DNA of 64,000 bases from the NCBI GenBank assembly GCA_001414345.1, contig LLCB01000091.1:124001-188000 (forward strand), given 5' to 3'. A program made the translations under genes and the position numbers. The stretch comes from Hymenoscyphus infarciens. Its lineage: Eukaryota > Ascomycota > Leotiomycetes > Helotiales > Helotiaceae. Position 1 is the stretch's first letter. Each line of letters opens with the position of its first letter. The notes beneath the pieces are model-generated. The model searched no databases. It saw only the letters and a program-made list of their open reading frames with translations, and was not told where the DNA came from. Shown piece after piece: positions 35,922 through 46,810 of the stretch.

Positions 35922-38601
35922 CTAACACCCTCCACCGCCACCACATCCGCCTCCGCCTCCGCCGCCTCCGCATCCTCCGCCTCCGCCTCCACCACATCCT
36001 CCCGATGCACCCCCAGCAGAACCACACCCGCCCACACTAGCACCACAAGCCCCCCCACACCCCCCAGGTCCTCCACATCCTCCAGCGCCAATTCCCCCAG
36101 AACAAGCACCACTCGCACAATTCCCCGCCATCCCCTCGCCCACAGGCATCACACAAGGATCGCCCGCGTAATACGTACCCCCATAATAAGGCATCGCCAT
36201 GTACGGTCCATACATCATATACGGATACCCCCAAGCGCCATAGTAATATTGATCCTTGGGTGGGAGATCACGACCTTTGGCCTTGGCGCGTTTACGTGCT
36301 TTCTCGTAGGCGATGTCTAGTTCTTTTTGTCTGCGGGTGCGGAGACGAGAATAGATTGCGGATTTGTCGGCGTCTTGTTGGGTTTGGACGGCGTTGTGGG
36401 TGGAGATGTGGGCTGAGTTTGAGGGGGGACAGAGTTGTGCTGCGCCTGTGTGGTGTGTTAGTTTTGATGGTTGGGAAAGGGGAAGGGGATTACGCACCAG
36501 AATCATGGAATGTGTTGCCTATCTTCTCATGCTTGGATGTGCCGAAGATTCTGGCGGATTGAGAGGCGTGTTTGGAGCGGATGGCTTCGCAGTACCAGCA
36601 TGTGCATTCGGAGTAGACTTCTTGGTAGAGTTTCTCATATGCTTTACTGGTGAACTCGAATCCTTTCCTATTTGAGATGTTAGAAGAGGTCTTCCTCGTT
36701 GAAGAAGGGGGAAATTTGCACTTCGCAACCCGAAGCGGGAAGTCAGAAGAACGGCCAAGGAATAGGAAACTTACTCAAGAGCATCCTCGCTTATCTTGTC
36801 GTCATGATCGATGAATTTAGTACATTCCTTCATCGTATAATCATAGTATGACTTGGGTGAGAGTTGGTGTGTGTGCCATCCAAGGTCAACATCGAGTGTC
36901 GGAACAACAGTGTGGAGTGGGTTCTTAGCCATGATGTTGATGAATCTCGTATACTTGAGAATCAAGCGTGACATGGTTTGAGAAGCAGCTGGACTGTGAA
37001 GCCAATCAAGACCATGCATCTTCTCGACGAAAACACTTTGTCTGATGACTGCACCACCAAGCTCGAGGGCAAAGATGGAGGTGTTTTCCCAGTATCGTGA
37101 CATCATTCTACAGAGCATTAGCATCTCGTCTCTTTATTAGAGGAACTTGAAGGAGCTGGGAGAATGGAGTTGCTAACATACCTTCGAATTGAAATCTTCT
37201 CCTCTCTCTTCAGAGTTCCATAACCGAAAGAGGACAGACCATTAATATTTCTGATATTGCTTTTGCTGGAAATCGCCTTTTCAACCAGTTCCTTGACTTG
37301 GTTCATGCTGGGTTGAGGGTTATGAGGGCCAATAAGTGCTAGGACTTGAGATCTGAGCTCTTTCTGAACCATTCGATTTGGGAACGTGGCTGGCCAGTCT
37401 CCCATTTCGTCCATAGGTGGTGCTTCGGCCGTGCCAGATATTGGGGCCAGGATGGTACCTCCAAGTGGCCAGTCTTTGAGGATAAGGTTCTCCGTTTCTC
37501 TCTTGAATCTGGCAACTCGTAAAACGTCATGGGTCACCTCGCCTGCGCACTTGTTGCAGACATAAGAGAGGTCCCGATCTGCATAGCCAGTAGCCCACAT
37601 TCTATCGATCCTGGGTTTGTTAGCGAAAGTAATATCGTACGGAACACGATCGACTTACTCTTCTTTGGATGGTTTCTCATTCATGCCAAATGTGGTCCAT
37701 GGTATCTCCAATACATTGGAGCATCTAGGACAGTTGAGTTGCTTCGTCATGGAATCTTGGGCATTGTCCCAATTGTGACCCGTGGCTCCAATGAAAGAAA
37801 CTTGGGCTGACTCCGGAGTAGTGTAGTTGAAGTTGACATCAATTGCGGCATTGACAGCAGCCCATGGCATACCCGAAGACCAAACATTGTTCAATCCGAA
37901 CCGAATGCAATCTTCGAGGTAATTTCGCGGATTCAACATAAAGGCGTGCCAAACCATAAGGACGTCTGTACCAAAATCATTAGTCCATGGCCCATCAAAA
38001 CCCTGAGGAATCGCTTACCAATAGGAGGCAACATCTCCTTGGTCCAAGCAATAGTATTCATCCCAGTAGCGGTGAAATACGTAAACTTGCCACTGGTAGA
38101 GAACATCTCTTTGCACTCCAACCTCTCCGAATTATCCAACGGACACAAAAACTTGAGCCACCAATCCTCGAATCTCTCCACCGCTCTGGCAATATAAATT
38201 GACCATCTCTTCTCCCTGATCTTTCCCAACGTATCCTCTCTATTCTCTGCCCTCTCAGCTCTCGCATCCCAAATGCCAAACAAGCCATCAAAGTAGCCAA
38301 TATCCTCTTTGAGGGCGTGGAAGCAATGGAGGAGTTTGAGATGTGCGAGACAGGTCTCTGGGGTTGGTGAGACGGTCGTTTCGGCTGGGATATTGAGGTT
38401 TGCAAAAGCTGCACAGAGTTCATCTTGTGAAGGTCCGTTGTCGACGGGGTCTTGGGGTGCATAGGATGGTGGTGCTTCTTTCGCAGCCATGTTTGGGGAT
38501 TTGGGAGGGGTTGGTGGGTGGTTTGCATAGTCTTGACCAGATTTCTCTCCCTCATTTTGGTGCTTGTGGGAGGGTATCATCATGTGTTTGAGGCCCGTCA
38601 T
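35922..38601 (-). CDS. GRDP-like (DUF1399) protein with Gly/Cys-rich tail, six exons
   Basis: Predicted 781 residues. Exons: 38601-38019, 37965-37659, 37610-37182, 37107-36775, 36667-36498, 36445-35922; introns of 48-107 nt are all GT-AG and every phase closes. Two signature blocks of the glycine-rich-domain protein family are seen: DVLMVWHAFMLNPRNYLEDC (about residue 195) and TLDVDLGWHTHQLSPKSYYD (in exon 4). A CNKC and a CTCWYC pair suggest metal binding. After a basic stretch (SRLRTRRQKELD) and a Tyr/Met/Pro-rich stretch, the last 80 or so residues are Gly/Cys/Ala repeats ending in Gly-Cys runs. The N-terminus is Pro-rich and disordered. Fungal members are poorly characterised; plant GRDPs act in stress and development (established knowledge). 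Codon use in the tail is extremely GGN-biased. Confidence 0.9.
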
Positions 38602-39830
38602 TTGGAAGGTTAACGTTGTTGGTGCGGGGAAACCGCTATCTCCTTTGGATGGGCGTTGTGTGGTATAGGTTTGTGTGTGTTTGTGGTCAAGTCAAGAATG
38701 GAATGGAGAATGAGTTGATTATTTTATAAAGGAGGTTCTCTCGTCAACTCTGGCACTCGTAAGGTTGAATGCATGCGGGTATCGAAGTGAATGTCAGGCC
38801 ATGTCGTCGGGCGTAGCTTTGTCTATATACTCTTACTCTGCTCCGCCCTTCGTCGTCGTTAGTCGCACCTCACCCGCAGTATCCCGTCCACGTGACCATG
38901 AATAGTGGCTGGAGCAATATACTAGGTAAGCAGCCACGCGAAGGATTCACGCTAGAAGGTCAAATGGAAGGAAAGAGTGGAGAAAAGGAAGCACACACCC
39001 TTGTAGGCAACAAGATTTCCTAAAAGCTTATTGGACACTTGGCATCATCTGACGTGTGCTAGCTCCTTGGGGAACGAGGCTACGAAGCTTATCCTGAATC
39101 ATCTCCGCCTTTCACCCTCCCCGCCTTTCGTAAGACTAGGTACTGAGGCTGGAATGGAGATCGCATCTGCAAAATCGTTTTTCATAAATTCTAGTAGAGT
39201 GAGGTCATCGTTTCCTTAGGCCTCAAAGAAGGAATTGACAAGCATAACTACTGCAAAGTGCATTGCGCCTCGGTGGGATTTAGACCTAGCTCAGCCCCTT
39301 CCAGCATCTAAGAGTTGCCAACACGACTTCCGCAGACGTTTGTAGTCTCTAGGCCTATTTTTATTTTCTAGAGTGGTGCCTAGAAGTTGAGGTTACAGCA
39401 ACGTCGCTAGACAGCCTCAAACTGTTTTCTTGGGAACGAGCTTGATGCGAGCCATCGGCCATGGTGTCATGGGAATTATATCTTCTGCGGTTTCCAAGTG
39501 GAAAGGATGCTTTTCCGAGACAATTACGCGTCCCCACTTCGCCTCCGGTACTTATTAACGGCTTTACGACTTGTTTTCGTGAGAAGTTGGTGTTTTTAGA
39601 CGAATTATCCTCTGATTTTATTGGTTTCTCCACCTGCGAATAGAGCTGTTTTCTTGTTTTTGGCCATGTGATTGGTGGACCGGAGAGGTGGGAGTGGTGT
39701 GTTACCGTGGATTATAGATACCTTTCTCGCTTACTGCTTGTTAGATGGAGTAGGACTTGCTTAAGGGATGGGAATAATGAATCGCACTTTCTTTCCTTTC
39801 AATTCTGTCGCTGTCGTGTAATTGAGTAGG
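38602..39830. other. Upstream region of the GRDP-like gene, no gene recognised
   Basis: Contains the promoter and 5' UTR of the minus-strand gene. Small frames at 39,031-39,219 and 39,361-39,633 show no motif, intron logic or family resemblance. Composition becomes RIP-like after about 39,830. Confidence 0.4.
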
Positions 39831-41472
39831 ACTAATTATTTCTATTTTTTTCTAGTATTATTAGAGTTATAATATTTCAGGGAATTCATTAAATAACCTC
39901 GCTTATCTAAGCAAAAGAGACAGAGATTACTTAAAATTTGTGTTTTTAAATAGTAGTTCTATAGAATAAAGAGAAATGTAAATAAGAGTAAAGTTATTTA
40001 AAGTGATTTAGAATAAAAGCTTAGAACTATTTTTAACCTCCGCTTTTTATAACTCTTCTTAGCGCTAAACTATAGAATATTCTTATAGCGATTATAAAAG
40101 CTATATTAAGAGCATAGAATAAGTAAAGTAAGATTAAAATAGATACTTAATTCCCTAGAACTATAGAGAAGAGTATAAGGCTTTAAATACTATACTTCTC
40201 GCTTAAAAGGTAGAGGTTATTAGATAATTCTTTATCTAACTTATCTTTGTCTTATAATACTTCTTTATATAAACAAATATCGTATTAATATTATTATTTA
40301 AATCTTAATAATATATTTAAGAATATAGTCGAGAAAGACCTTAGATATTATTCAAGTATTAGTCTTATATTAATAGATAAGACTTTTAGCCTCTAAACCG
40401 AAGTTTCTGAAATAAAAGTGAAACCTATAGAAAGATATCTTCTGTCTTCTTCTTTAGAGTTTTCGTAATAAATCATTTTAGCTTAGAATTATAGCTCTTA
40501 AAATATATAAGATCTTCGACTTTAATTTAAGTAAAGCGCTCTACGAATAAGCGAATAGATTCGGAATTAGCTTCTAAGTCAACCTTCGAAGTAGAAGTGC
40601 TTACTTGAAAGTAGCGTTTTAAGACATCTTTACTCCTACTTAATAATACCTATTTATAAATAGAGTTTAGCTGAAAACCTAGTTATCGGTGAGTAGAACG
40701 AGGAAGCTTTCTAAATCTTCTTCTCTACACTTATCTAATCCGTCGCTGACGAAGTAAATAATCTCTAAGTTAGTAAGCTCGAGGGCTCGCTATAGTTCTA
40801 TCTATATAGTCTCAATAGAGCTGAACATAGTCTTATTATTAAAACTAAAGTTTTCTATAAAATCTTTTAATAGCCTTGTTTATTATTTAAGAAACACTTG
40901 AAGAACTTGATAAAGCAAAGTCTTTAATACTACTAGTAATAAATTACGCCTATTCGACGCGCTATTATAAAAGAGTTAGTAGTATAGTGCTTTAGAATAT
41001 CGGTAATTATCTATTTTGCTCTCTAAATAATGATTTATACTTTAAATATCTCTTAGTTAATAAATAATACCTAGAATACCTCTTGTTTTTATACCTTTTA
41101 TTTTTAGAGAGTAAAACTATTAAAATAGAGGTATTTTAGTTAGTAAATATTTACTACTTTTATTATATATTTATACCTGTTTTTAAGTAAATTAAAACTA
41201 TATACTAGAATATCTTATAATATTTAAATACTAAAATCTATTCTCTCTTTATCTTCTTCTATTATTACTACTACTACTAATATACTAGCTCTTAAGTATA
41301 AAGATAAGGTAGAGCGCGAGTAGTATATAAAGCCTTATTATATAATATTAAAAGAGCTTAATTAATAAGAATAATAAGATAAAGCTATTATAAATAAATT
41401 AATAGGTAATTCTATACTAGTAGATACTAACGTTTTAAAAGACGTTATATAAATTAGTTAAGAGTAGCCTAC

Positions 41473-41889
41473 TATAACATTCTAAATATACTAAAAAGTC
41501 GGATTAACTAAATCGTAAATAGGAAATCGTAAATCGTAAAATATTACTTTCTATAAATATAAAAGAGAATAATTTCTAATTTAAATTCCCTCTCTCTATA
41601 TCTAGATTAGATAGTCTTAACTATAGTAACTAGCTAATTAGAGAATAGAGAGGGAAAATAAAATATATATCACGTGTATAGTAGTAATATTAGATGCTCT
41701 CTTACTATCGCCCTCTCGCTATCGTCTCCTTACTATTATTTCTAGATAAATAAGGAAGAGAGAGAGAGAGAGAGAGAGGGAGAGAGGGAGAGAGGGGGTA
41801 AGAGAGCGAGAGAGCGAGTAAATATTTCAGTAGAAAGTTTTTCCTAGCGTAGGTAAGAGGAGTTTAGCAAAAGTAGCAAACAATCCCCT

Positions 41890-41928
<39 letters not shown>

Positions 41929-42157
41929 TCTCTCTCTCTTCTATACTTTTATATTTATATAATATACTAAAGAAGGAAAGAGTAGCGAGAGAGGGAGACT
42001 AAGAAGTAGCAAAATGCTCTCCTACCCCTTAATAAAGGGCTTAGATAATATAATTATTAAGTTCTACTTTAGCTCGACTTTATTACGATTTACGATTTAC
42101 GATTTGCGATTTGCGATTTAGTCGATTCCGACTTTTTAGTATATCTAGGACGCTCTA
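41473..42157. mobile_element. 685-bp non-autonomous TIR element nested in the MULE
   Basis: Ends TATAACATTCTAAATATACT (left) and AGTATATCTAGGACGCTCTA (right) are inverted copies apart from RIP-type changes. Both are followed inward by AAAAAGTCGGA, GACTAAATCG and CGTAAAT heptamers, as in the 6.8-kb element at 27,325. CCTAC flanks it (41468-41472, 42158-42162). There is no coding capacity, so it behaves like a MITE mobilised by the larger family member. It was inserted just 5' of the readable transposase frame of the host MULE. Confidence 0.8.
41755..41940. repeat. Paired GA and CT microsatellites forming an inverted repeat
   Basis: A (GA)n tract with GGG interruptions (41755-41815) faces a (CT)n tract (41892-41940), about 75 bp apart, in the middle of the 685-bp element. 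The two could pair as a long hairpin. Confidence 0.85.
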
Positions 42158-43650
42158 CCTACTCTTAAAGAGGTAAAAGAGGCTATAATCGTTTATTTAA
42201 TTAATTAAGACGAGTTTTATAAGATTATAAAGTTAGATAAAGGTTAGTTTATTCTTAAGTATAAGATAAAAGAGATATATAAATTCTATTTATATATTAT
42301 CCTTTCTAAGAAGACTTAGTATATAATCCTTTAAGTATATACCTCTTACTCTTACTTAACTAATATATACCTTAATTACTATAATAAGAATAGTATATAA
42401 TATATTCTTAATACCTATACTAAATCTATTAATTAAGATTCTAATCTTAAAATAAAGAATTTAATAAATAATAAGAAGTTACTTAGCTAAAGTAATATTA
42501 TACTAAATTGTTAAGTATATTACGCTATCTAAAAGTAATATAAGAAGAGTTTTAAAAAGGAAAAGAATTCGTTTATACTTATACTAAATTATATAAAAGC
42601 GTTTTAAGATTTAGATTCTACTTACTATATATGTCTTTAAATTAACTAAGAAACTATAAAATTTAAGAGTGTATTTATTACTCTAAGACTTCTTTATAAT
42701 ACTACTAAATATATCTACTACTTTACTAGAGTTAATACTATATATACTTAATTAAAGTTTAAGATAGTACTAGTAATTACTATTATAATTAATACTAATA
42801 ATAAGATATTACTAATTTATTAGGCGTTATTACTAAAGGAGGACGAGAAGTTGTAGAAGTAGTACTTTATAAATATAGTATACGTCTTTTAAACTCTTTA
42901 AGTAATATATAAGAATAGTAATAAATAGGTATTAATTAACAACTACTAAAAAGGCCTATAAAAGTAACTTCTAATAGCTTTTCTAAAAGCTTATACTCTT
43001 ATATATTATTAATATATTATAGATAATATCGCCTTTCACTATAATAAGGAATTAAGACAACTTTAGTAAAGACTTTACTATATAAAGGATAAGAATACTT
43101 ACTAGGAAACTCTATTATAAATAGCAAAGTTTAAGAAGAAGTATAGTAATAAAACCCTCTCTAAATACGTTGCTATTATTCTAACTAATATTTATTCTAT
43201 ATATAAGGTTATCTCTATTAAGAGACTTTTATAATATAGCTATAATATATTAAATATTATTAAGAGTATTAACTTAGTATAAAGCGAGATTTAGAATCGT
43301 CTACTAATATAACTACTTAATAGTATATAAGATTAAGTAATAAAGAAGTTTTATTTATATTATAATTTGCTTATTAAATTTAATAATACTAAGGTCTCGA
43401 ATAAGCTATAGAAGCTCTATCTTAAAAGGCTAGAGTATACTAAAAAGTATAAAGTTATTCCTACTAGTAGAGACGTCTACTAAGTTAATATTCCTAAAAA
43501 ACATTACTACTAAGTTAACTTTAAAGAGCGTACTTACTCGTGCCTCTCTTATTATATAATTCTTCTACTATAGCTATTTACTCTTAAATTATTATATAAT
43601 ATACTATTCTACTTTTAAGCCTTTTCTTATAATTAATAAGTTTTGTTCTA
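42158..43650 (+). pseudogene. Eroded MULE transposase with SWIM zinc-finger region
   Basis: One plus-strand frame stays in register for about 500 codons, with stops where Gln, Trp or Arg codons would be. Matches to MULE transposases: FKSVFITLRLLYNT; a KFKIVLV ... LLLKEDEKL stretch (canonical QALLPKEDE, about 42,750-42,850); IIDNIAFHYNKELRQL (canonical HIADNVAFHYG, about 43,025-43,080); KVIPTSRDVY and VNFKERTYSC (canonical VNLKERTCSC, the SWIM finger, near 43,540; one Cys became Tyr). These are recognised from family knowledge; no search was run. The protein cannot be functional. Confidence 0.75.
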
Positions 43651-45224
43651 CTCTTAGTATTTTACTACTACTAATTAAGTACTATATAAGATAACTAAAA
43701 AAGGTATATATCTACTAAGAGTATTAACTATTAAATTATAAGTATTATAATTACTAAGAAGTTAACTATAATTTAAGAATATATATAGATATACTATTAG
43801 CTTATAAGTATACGTAAAAGGCAAAAGAAGTAGTTTTTAAGGAAGATAGTAACTAATTAAGTAATAACGAGTTTAGAGACTAGGAAGTCTTCTTTAAAGA
43901 TATTAATAACAATTCTTTCTACTAATCTAATCTTACTACTACTAATAAAGTATAAATTACTTCTTATTATTGAAACCGAGTTTTAGAATCTCTTAAAAAT
44001 AAGGATAAGAATAAGGATAAGGATAGAGATAGGGATAGTAGAAAGGAATATAGAGAGGAATTTAATAGCTTTTCTAATAGCTTAGAAGACTTTTTCCTAT
44101 TATCTAAGCTACTATTAGAAGAGCTATTTAAGCTTAATAAACTCTTAATTATAAGTATAAGTAATAATAGCAAAACTAAGTAAGCTATAAAGAGTATATA
44201 ACGTTAATATAATATTACTAGTAGAAGAGGAATTAATAAGCGATTTATTAAACTAAGAGTATATCTTAAAGTTTTAAGTACTTAAGATAAGAAGGAAAAG
44301 TAATAATTACGTAATAGTTAAAGTATAATTAATAAGTATTATTACTATATAGATTAAGAGCGTATAATAGATGTTAATAGACGTCGCCTTATACTATTAA
44401 TATTAGATTAATTATATAAAGTAAAGGTAGTAGAGCAAGAGTAGGAGTAAGAGCAGAAGTAAGAGAATATAGACGTTTAAGACGAAATTAGTATAGACAG
44501 TGCTAAGCTAAGAATTAATCCTACTACGTAAGAAGGAATTAGAATTAAGGTTAATCTAAGTATCTAAGAGAGCTAAAAAGCTATTAATTTAAGAGATAAA
44601 AACGTTAAGCGAAAGCGTAAGAATTAGAGTATTACACTAGAGAGTACTCGTAAAAGTTTACGTATTAGGAAGTAGGTAGATAGTATAATAGTAGGTTAAT
44701 TTACTATATTTATTAAATTTTTAGTATATTAGTATAAAGAAAACAATAAATAAAGAAAATATCTTTATTAACTAGAATACCTCTGTTTTAACAGTTTTAC
44801 TCTCTAAAAATAAGAGATATAAAAACAAGAGGTATTCCAGGTATTATTCATTAATTAAGAGATATTTAAGATATAAATCATCATTTAGAGAGCAAAATAG
44901 ATAATTACTATTAGAATATAAATAGTAGAACCGGGTAGTTTCTAAGAGTTTATCTATAAGAGCTAAAGATATTATTATTTTCTCTTTCTCTAGTAGATTA
45001 TATATCTATAATTAGAATTGCCGGAATTATAGTAAGATCTAATTATAAGACTTCTTAATTCACTTGTCTTTTCGTATCTTAATCTCCTTCTAATCTACTT
45101 ATAAGTTAGTTATATAAAGTGCTTATAAACACTTTATAGTCAACTATATAAACTCGATACAACTAAAAGCCTCACGTATTTAACTTTCTATTTTAAGAAT
45201 TCTAGTATTTCGCTCTATTCTAGA

Positions 45225-45731
45225 CAGTGTTTTAGGTTTCCCCGCCTAATCTATTATTCTATTCTACCTTAACGCTTCTTCTTCTTCCTATCTCTATTTT
45301 AAGGCTATCTCGCCTTCTTCTATTCTTAAATTCTAGCTTTCCTAGCCACTTCTATCTTATAGTACTTACTTACCTTTCTCTACTAAATAGAGAGGCTAGG
45401 ATAGGAAGAGTTAAGCTAGTTAATTTTGCTTAAAGCTTAGAAGACGGGTAGAAAAGAGGGTCTCGAGTAGAAAAGAGAGTCTAGGTTCTAATTAGAGAGT
45501 TGCCTTTCTAATCCTACTCTAGCCTAGCCTCCTTTTTTCATCTACCTAGCTACTCCTATTCTGTTTTTAGAACTTTTCTAGCTACTTCTATCTTAGTTAG
45601 AGTACCTAGCCTACTAAACTTAGCCTAGTCTTAACTCTAATCTAGCCTAGCCTCTTCTATTCTTACCTAGGTAAGTAGCCTATTCTATTCTAAGTACTAG
45701 GCTAACTAAGGCAGAGAAAGCTAAAATACTA
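45225..45731. mobile_element. hAT-type MITE, copy 1 (507 bp)
   Basis: Starts CAGTGTTTTAGGTTTCCCCG and ends in the RIP-altered inverse (GGCAGAGAAAGCTAAAATACTA). Perfect 8-bp target duplication ATTCTAGA at 45217-45224 and 45732-45739, as expected for hAT. The interior is rich in CTAGCCT/AGGCTAG words and has no ORF. It lies in the dead NACHT gene and is about 90% like the copy at 48,936. Confidence 0.85.
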
Positions 45732-46442
45732 ATTCTAGAAAACCTCTTATTTATCTAATATAAGATATCTCTTATACTAGCCTAGAATTTTGAAATTTCC
45801 GAGAATTAGAATTTTAGTCTAGAGTAAAGCTTTATTATAAAGCTACACTTATAAGAGATATAAAGCTCGAAGTCGGTTCTAAGTCTTAGCTAGTATTACT
45901 TTTCGCTCTCTATTATTTACTATTAAGTTCTTTTAGAATTCGTTATATCTTTCTATATTACTTAGAACTCTCTCGCTAGATAATTATTAATCTATATTAT
46001 AAGTTATAGAATAATATAAGACAAAATACCTTAATATAGAGACCTAAAGACTTAGTATTATAAAGGTATAGAGTTAAACCTTCTTCTGAAAATTAACTAC
46101 CTCGCTCTTCTTAAGGATTCTCTAATCTACTATTCGAGCTTGCTTTTTCAAAGTCTCTAAAGACTATACTACTAGCTTATATGCTTTGTCTATGCTATTA
46201 GATTTTTTAATATAAGAAATAAAGTAGTTTAAAAACCTCTAATAATTTAGAATAGCTTAATCTATTAGCTTCTAATCTTCTAGTCTCTAAATACCTTATA
46301 AAGCATTTTCTAGACTAGAAAGCTCTTAAATACGCTTCTTATAAGAAGCCTTGCCGCCTTTGGTGTTATTAAAATCTTAGTAGACATTGATAAGAACGTT
46401 GATACTAGCAATCAAGTCACCGACCGACTAGCCGAATGACAT

Positions 46443-46810
46443 TTTCAGTGACCTTGGCCTCGAACTAGCCTCGTTTCAAAAAATCAAAGTAACGGGCTAG
46501 AGTATCTAGGTGATTTAAATTGGTTCTTAAATCATGGTTTAAGAAAAGAAACGACAGATGTCTCTTATTAGCCTCTTCATTACAAGATTCGAAATGGAGT
46601 TGAAGCTAAGAAGATAAGATAAGGTGTGAGGCTACAAGCCTGAGGAGCTGGCGTGGCTATGTATTTCTGCTAGCTCATGTGAATTTGCCGACAGAAGTAC
46701 CTAGGTACGTAGAGAAAGGGCCTAGAAGGCTTTTGGATATGAGGAGAACACGACCAAAACATAGGACTTATATATTTTTCTTTCGAGGCAATGTGTCGGA
46801 CCGATAAGTA
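46443..46810. other. Normal-composition island upstream of the dead NACHT gene
   Basis: CA and TG are frequent here, unlike both flanks, so this stretch escaped RIP. It ends at the ATG of the decayed NACHT gene and is probably its original promoter and 5' leader, single-copy and therefore not targeted. Confidence 0.5.

Larger units (their letters stand above)
41001..44910 (+). mobile_element. Mutator-like element (MULE), RIP-inactivated, about 3.2 kb plus nested insertion
   Basis: Terminal inverted repeats of about 150 bp: 41001-41155 and 44762-44910, both starting (after RIP) YRGTAATTATCTATTTTGCT. A 9-bp duplication TTAGAATAT flanks it (40992-41000, 44911-44919), the length typical of Mutator. 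It carries an eroded MULE transposase on the plus strand. It sits inside the dead NACHT gene; removing it with one duplication restores that gene's frame, which independently confirms the boundaries. Confidence 0.85.
40250..46442 (-). pseudogene. RIP-killed NACHT (NLR/STAND) gene, split by transposons
   Basis: Minus-strand frame from ATG 46442-46440. It opens MSFG-stop-SVGDLIA, the common start of many fungal STAND proteins (family knowledge). Coding pieces are 46442-45732, then 45224-44911, then 41000 to about 40250; removing the hAT-type MITE and the MULE, with one copy of each target duplication, keeps the frame. Internal stops are mostly TAG/TAA where Gln is expected. The second piece has CL-stop-ALYITN and KEIKIRKDK, the pre-NACHT consensus. 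The P-loop (44,976-44,993) reads LEKEKI where NACHT has PGKGKT: Pro to Leu, Gly to Glu and Thr to Ile are all C-to-T or G-to-A. The third piece has a Walker B-like YFVSDGLDKC (about 40,727-40,756) and, in a shifted frame, a motif near DIFL-stop-VSL matching the TFLWVSL consensus. The 3' end is undefined. Confidence 0.75.

Noticed and set aside
35707..36027. Arg/Trp-rich and Pro-rich frames across the GRDP-like gene's last exon
   Set aside because: Low-complexity shadows of GGN-repeat coding sequence and the poly-C tract.
43967..44173. Leu/Ser-rich minus-strand frame in RIP block 2
   Set aside because: Antisense of the eroded MULE; low complexity produced by RIP.
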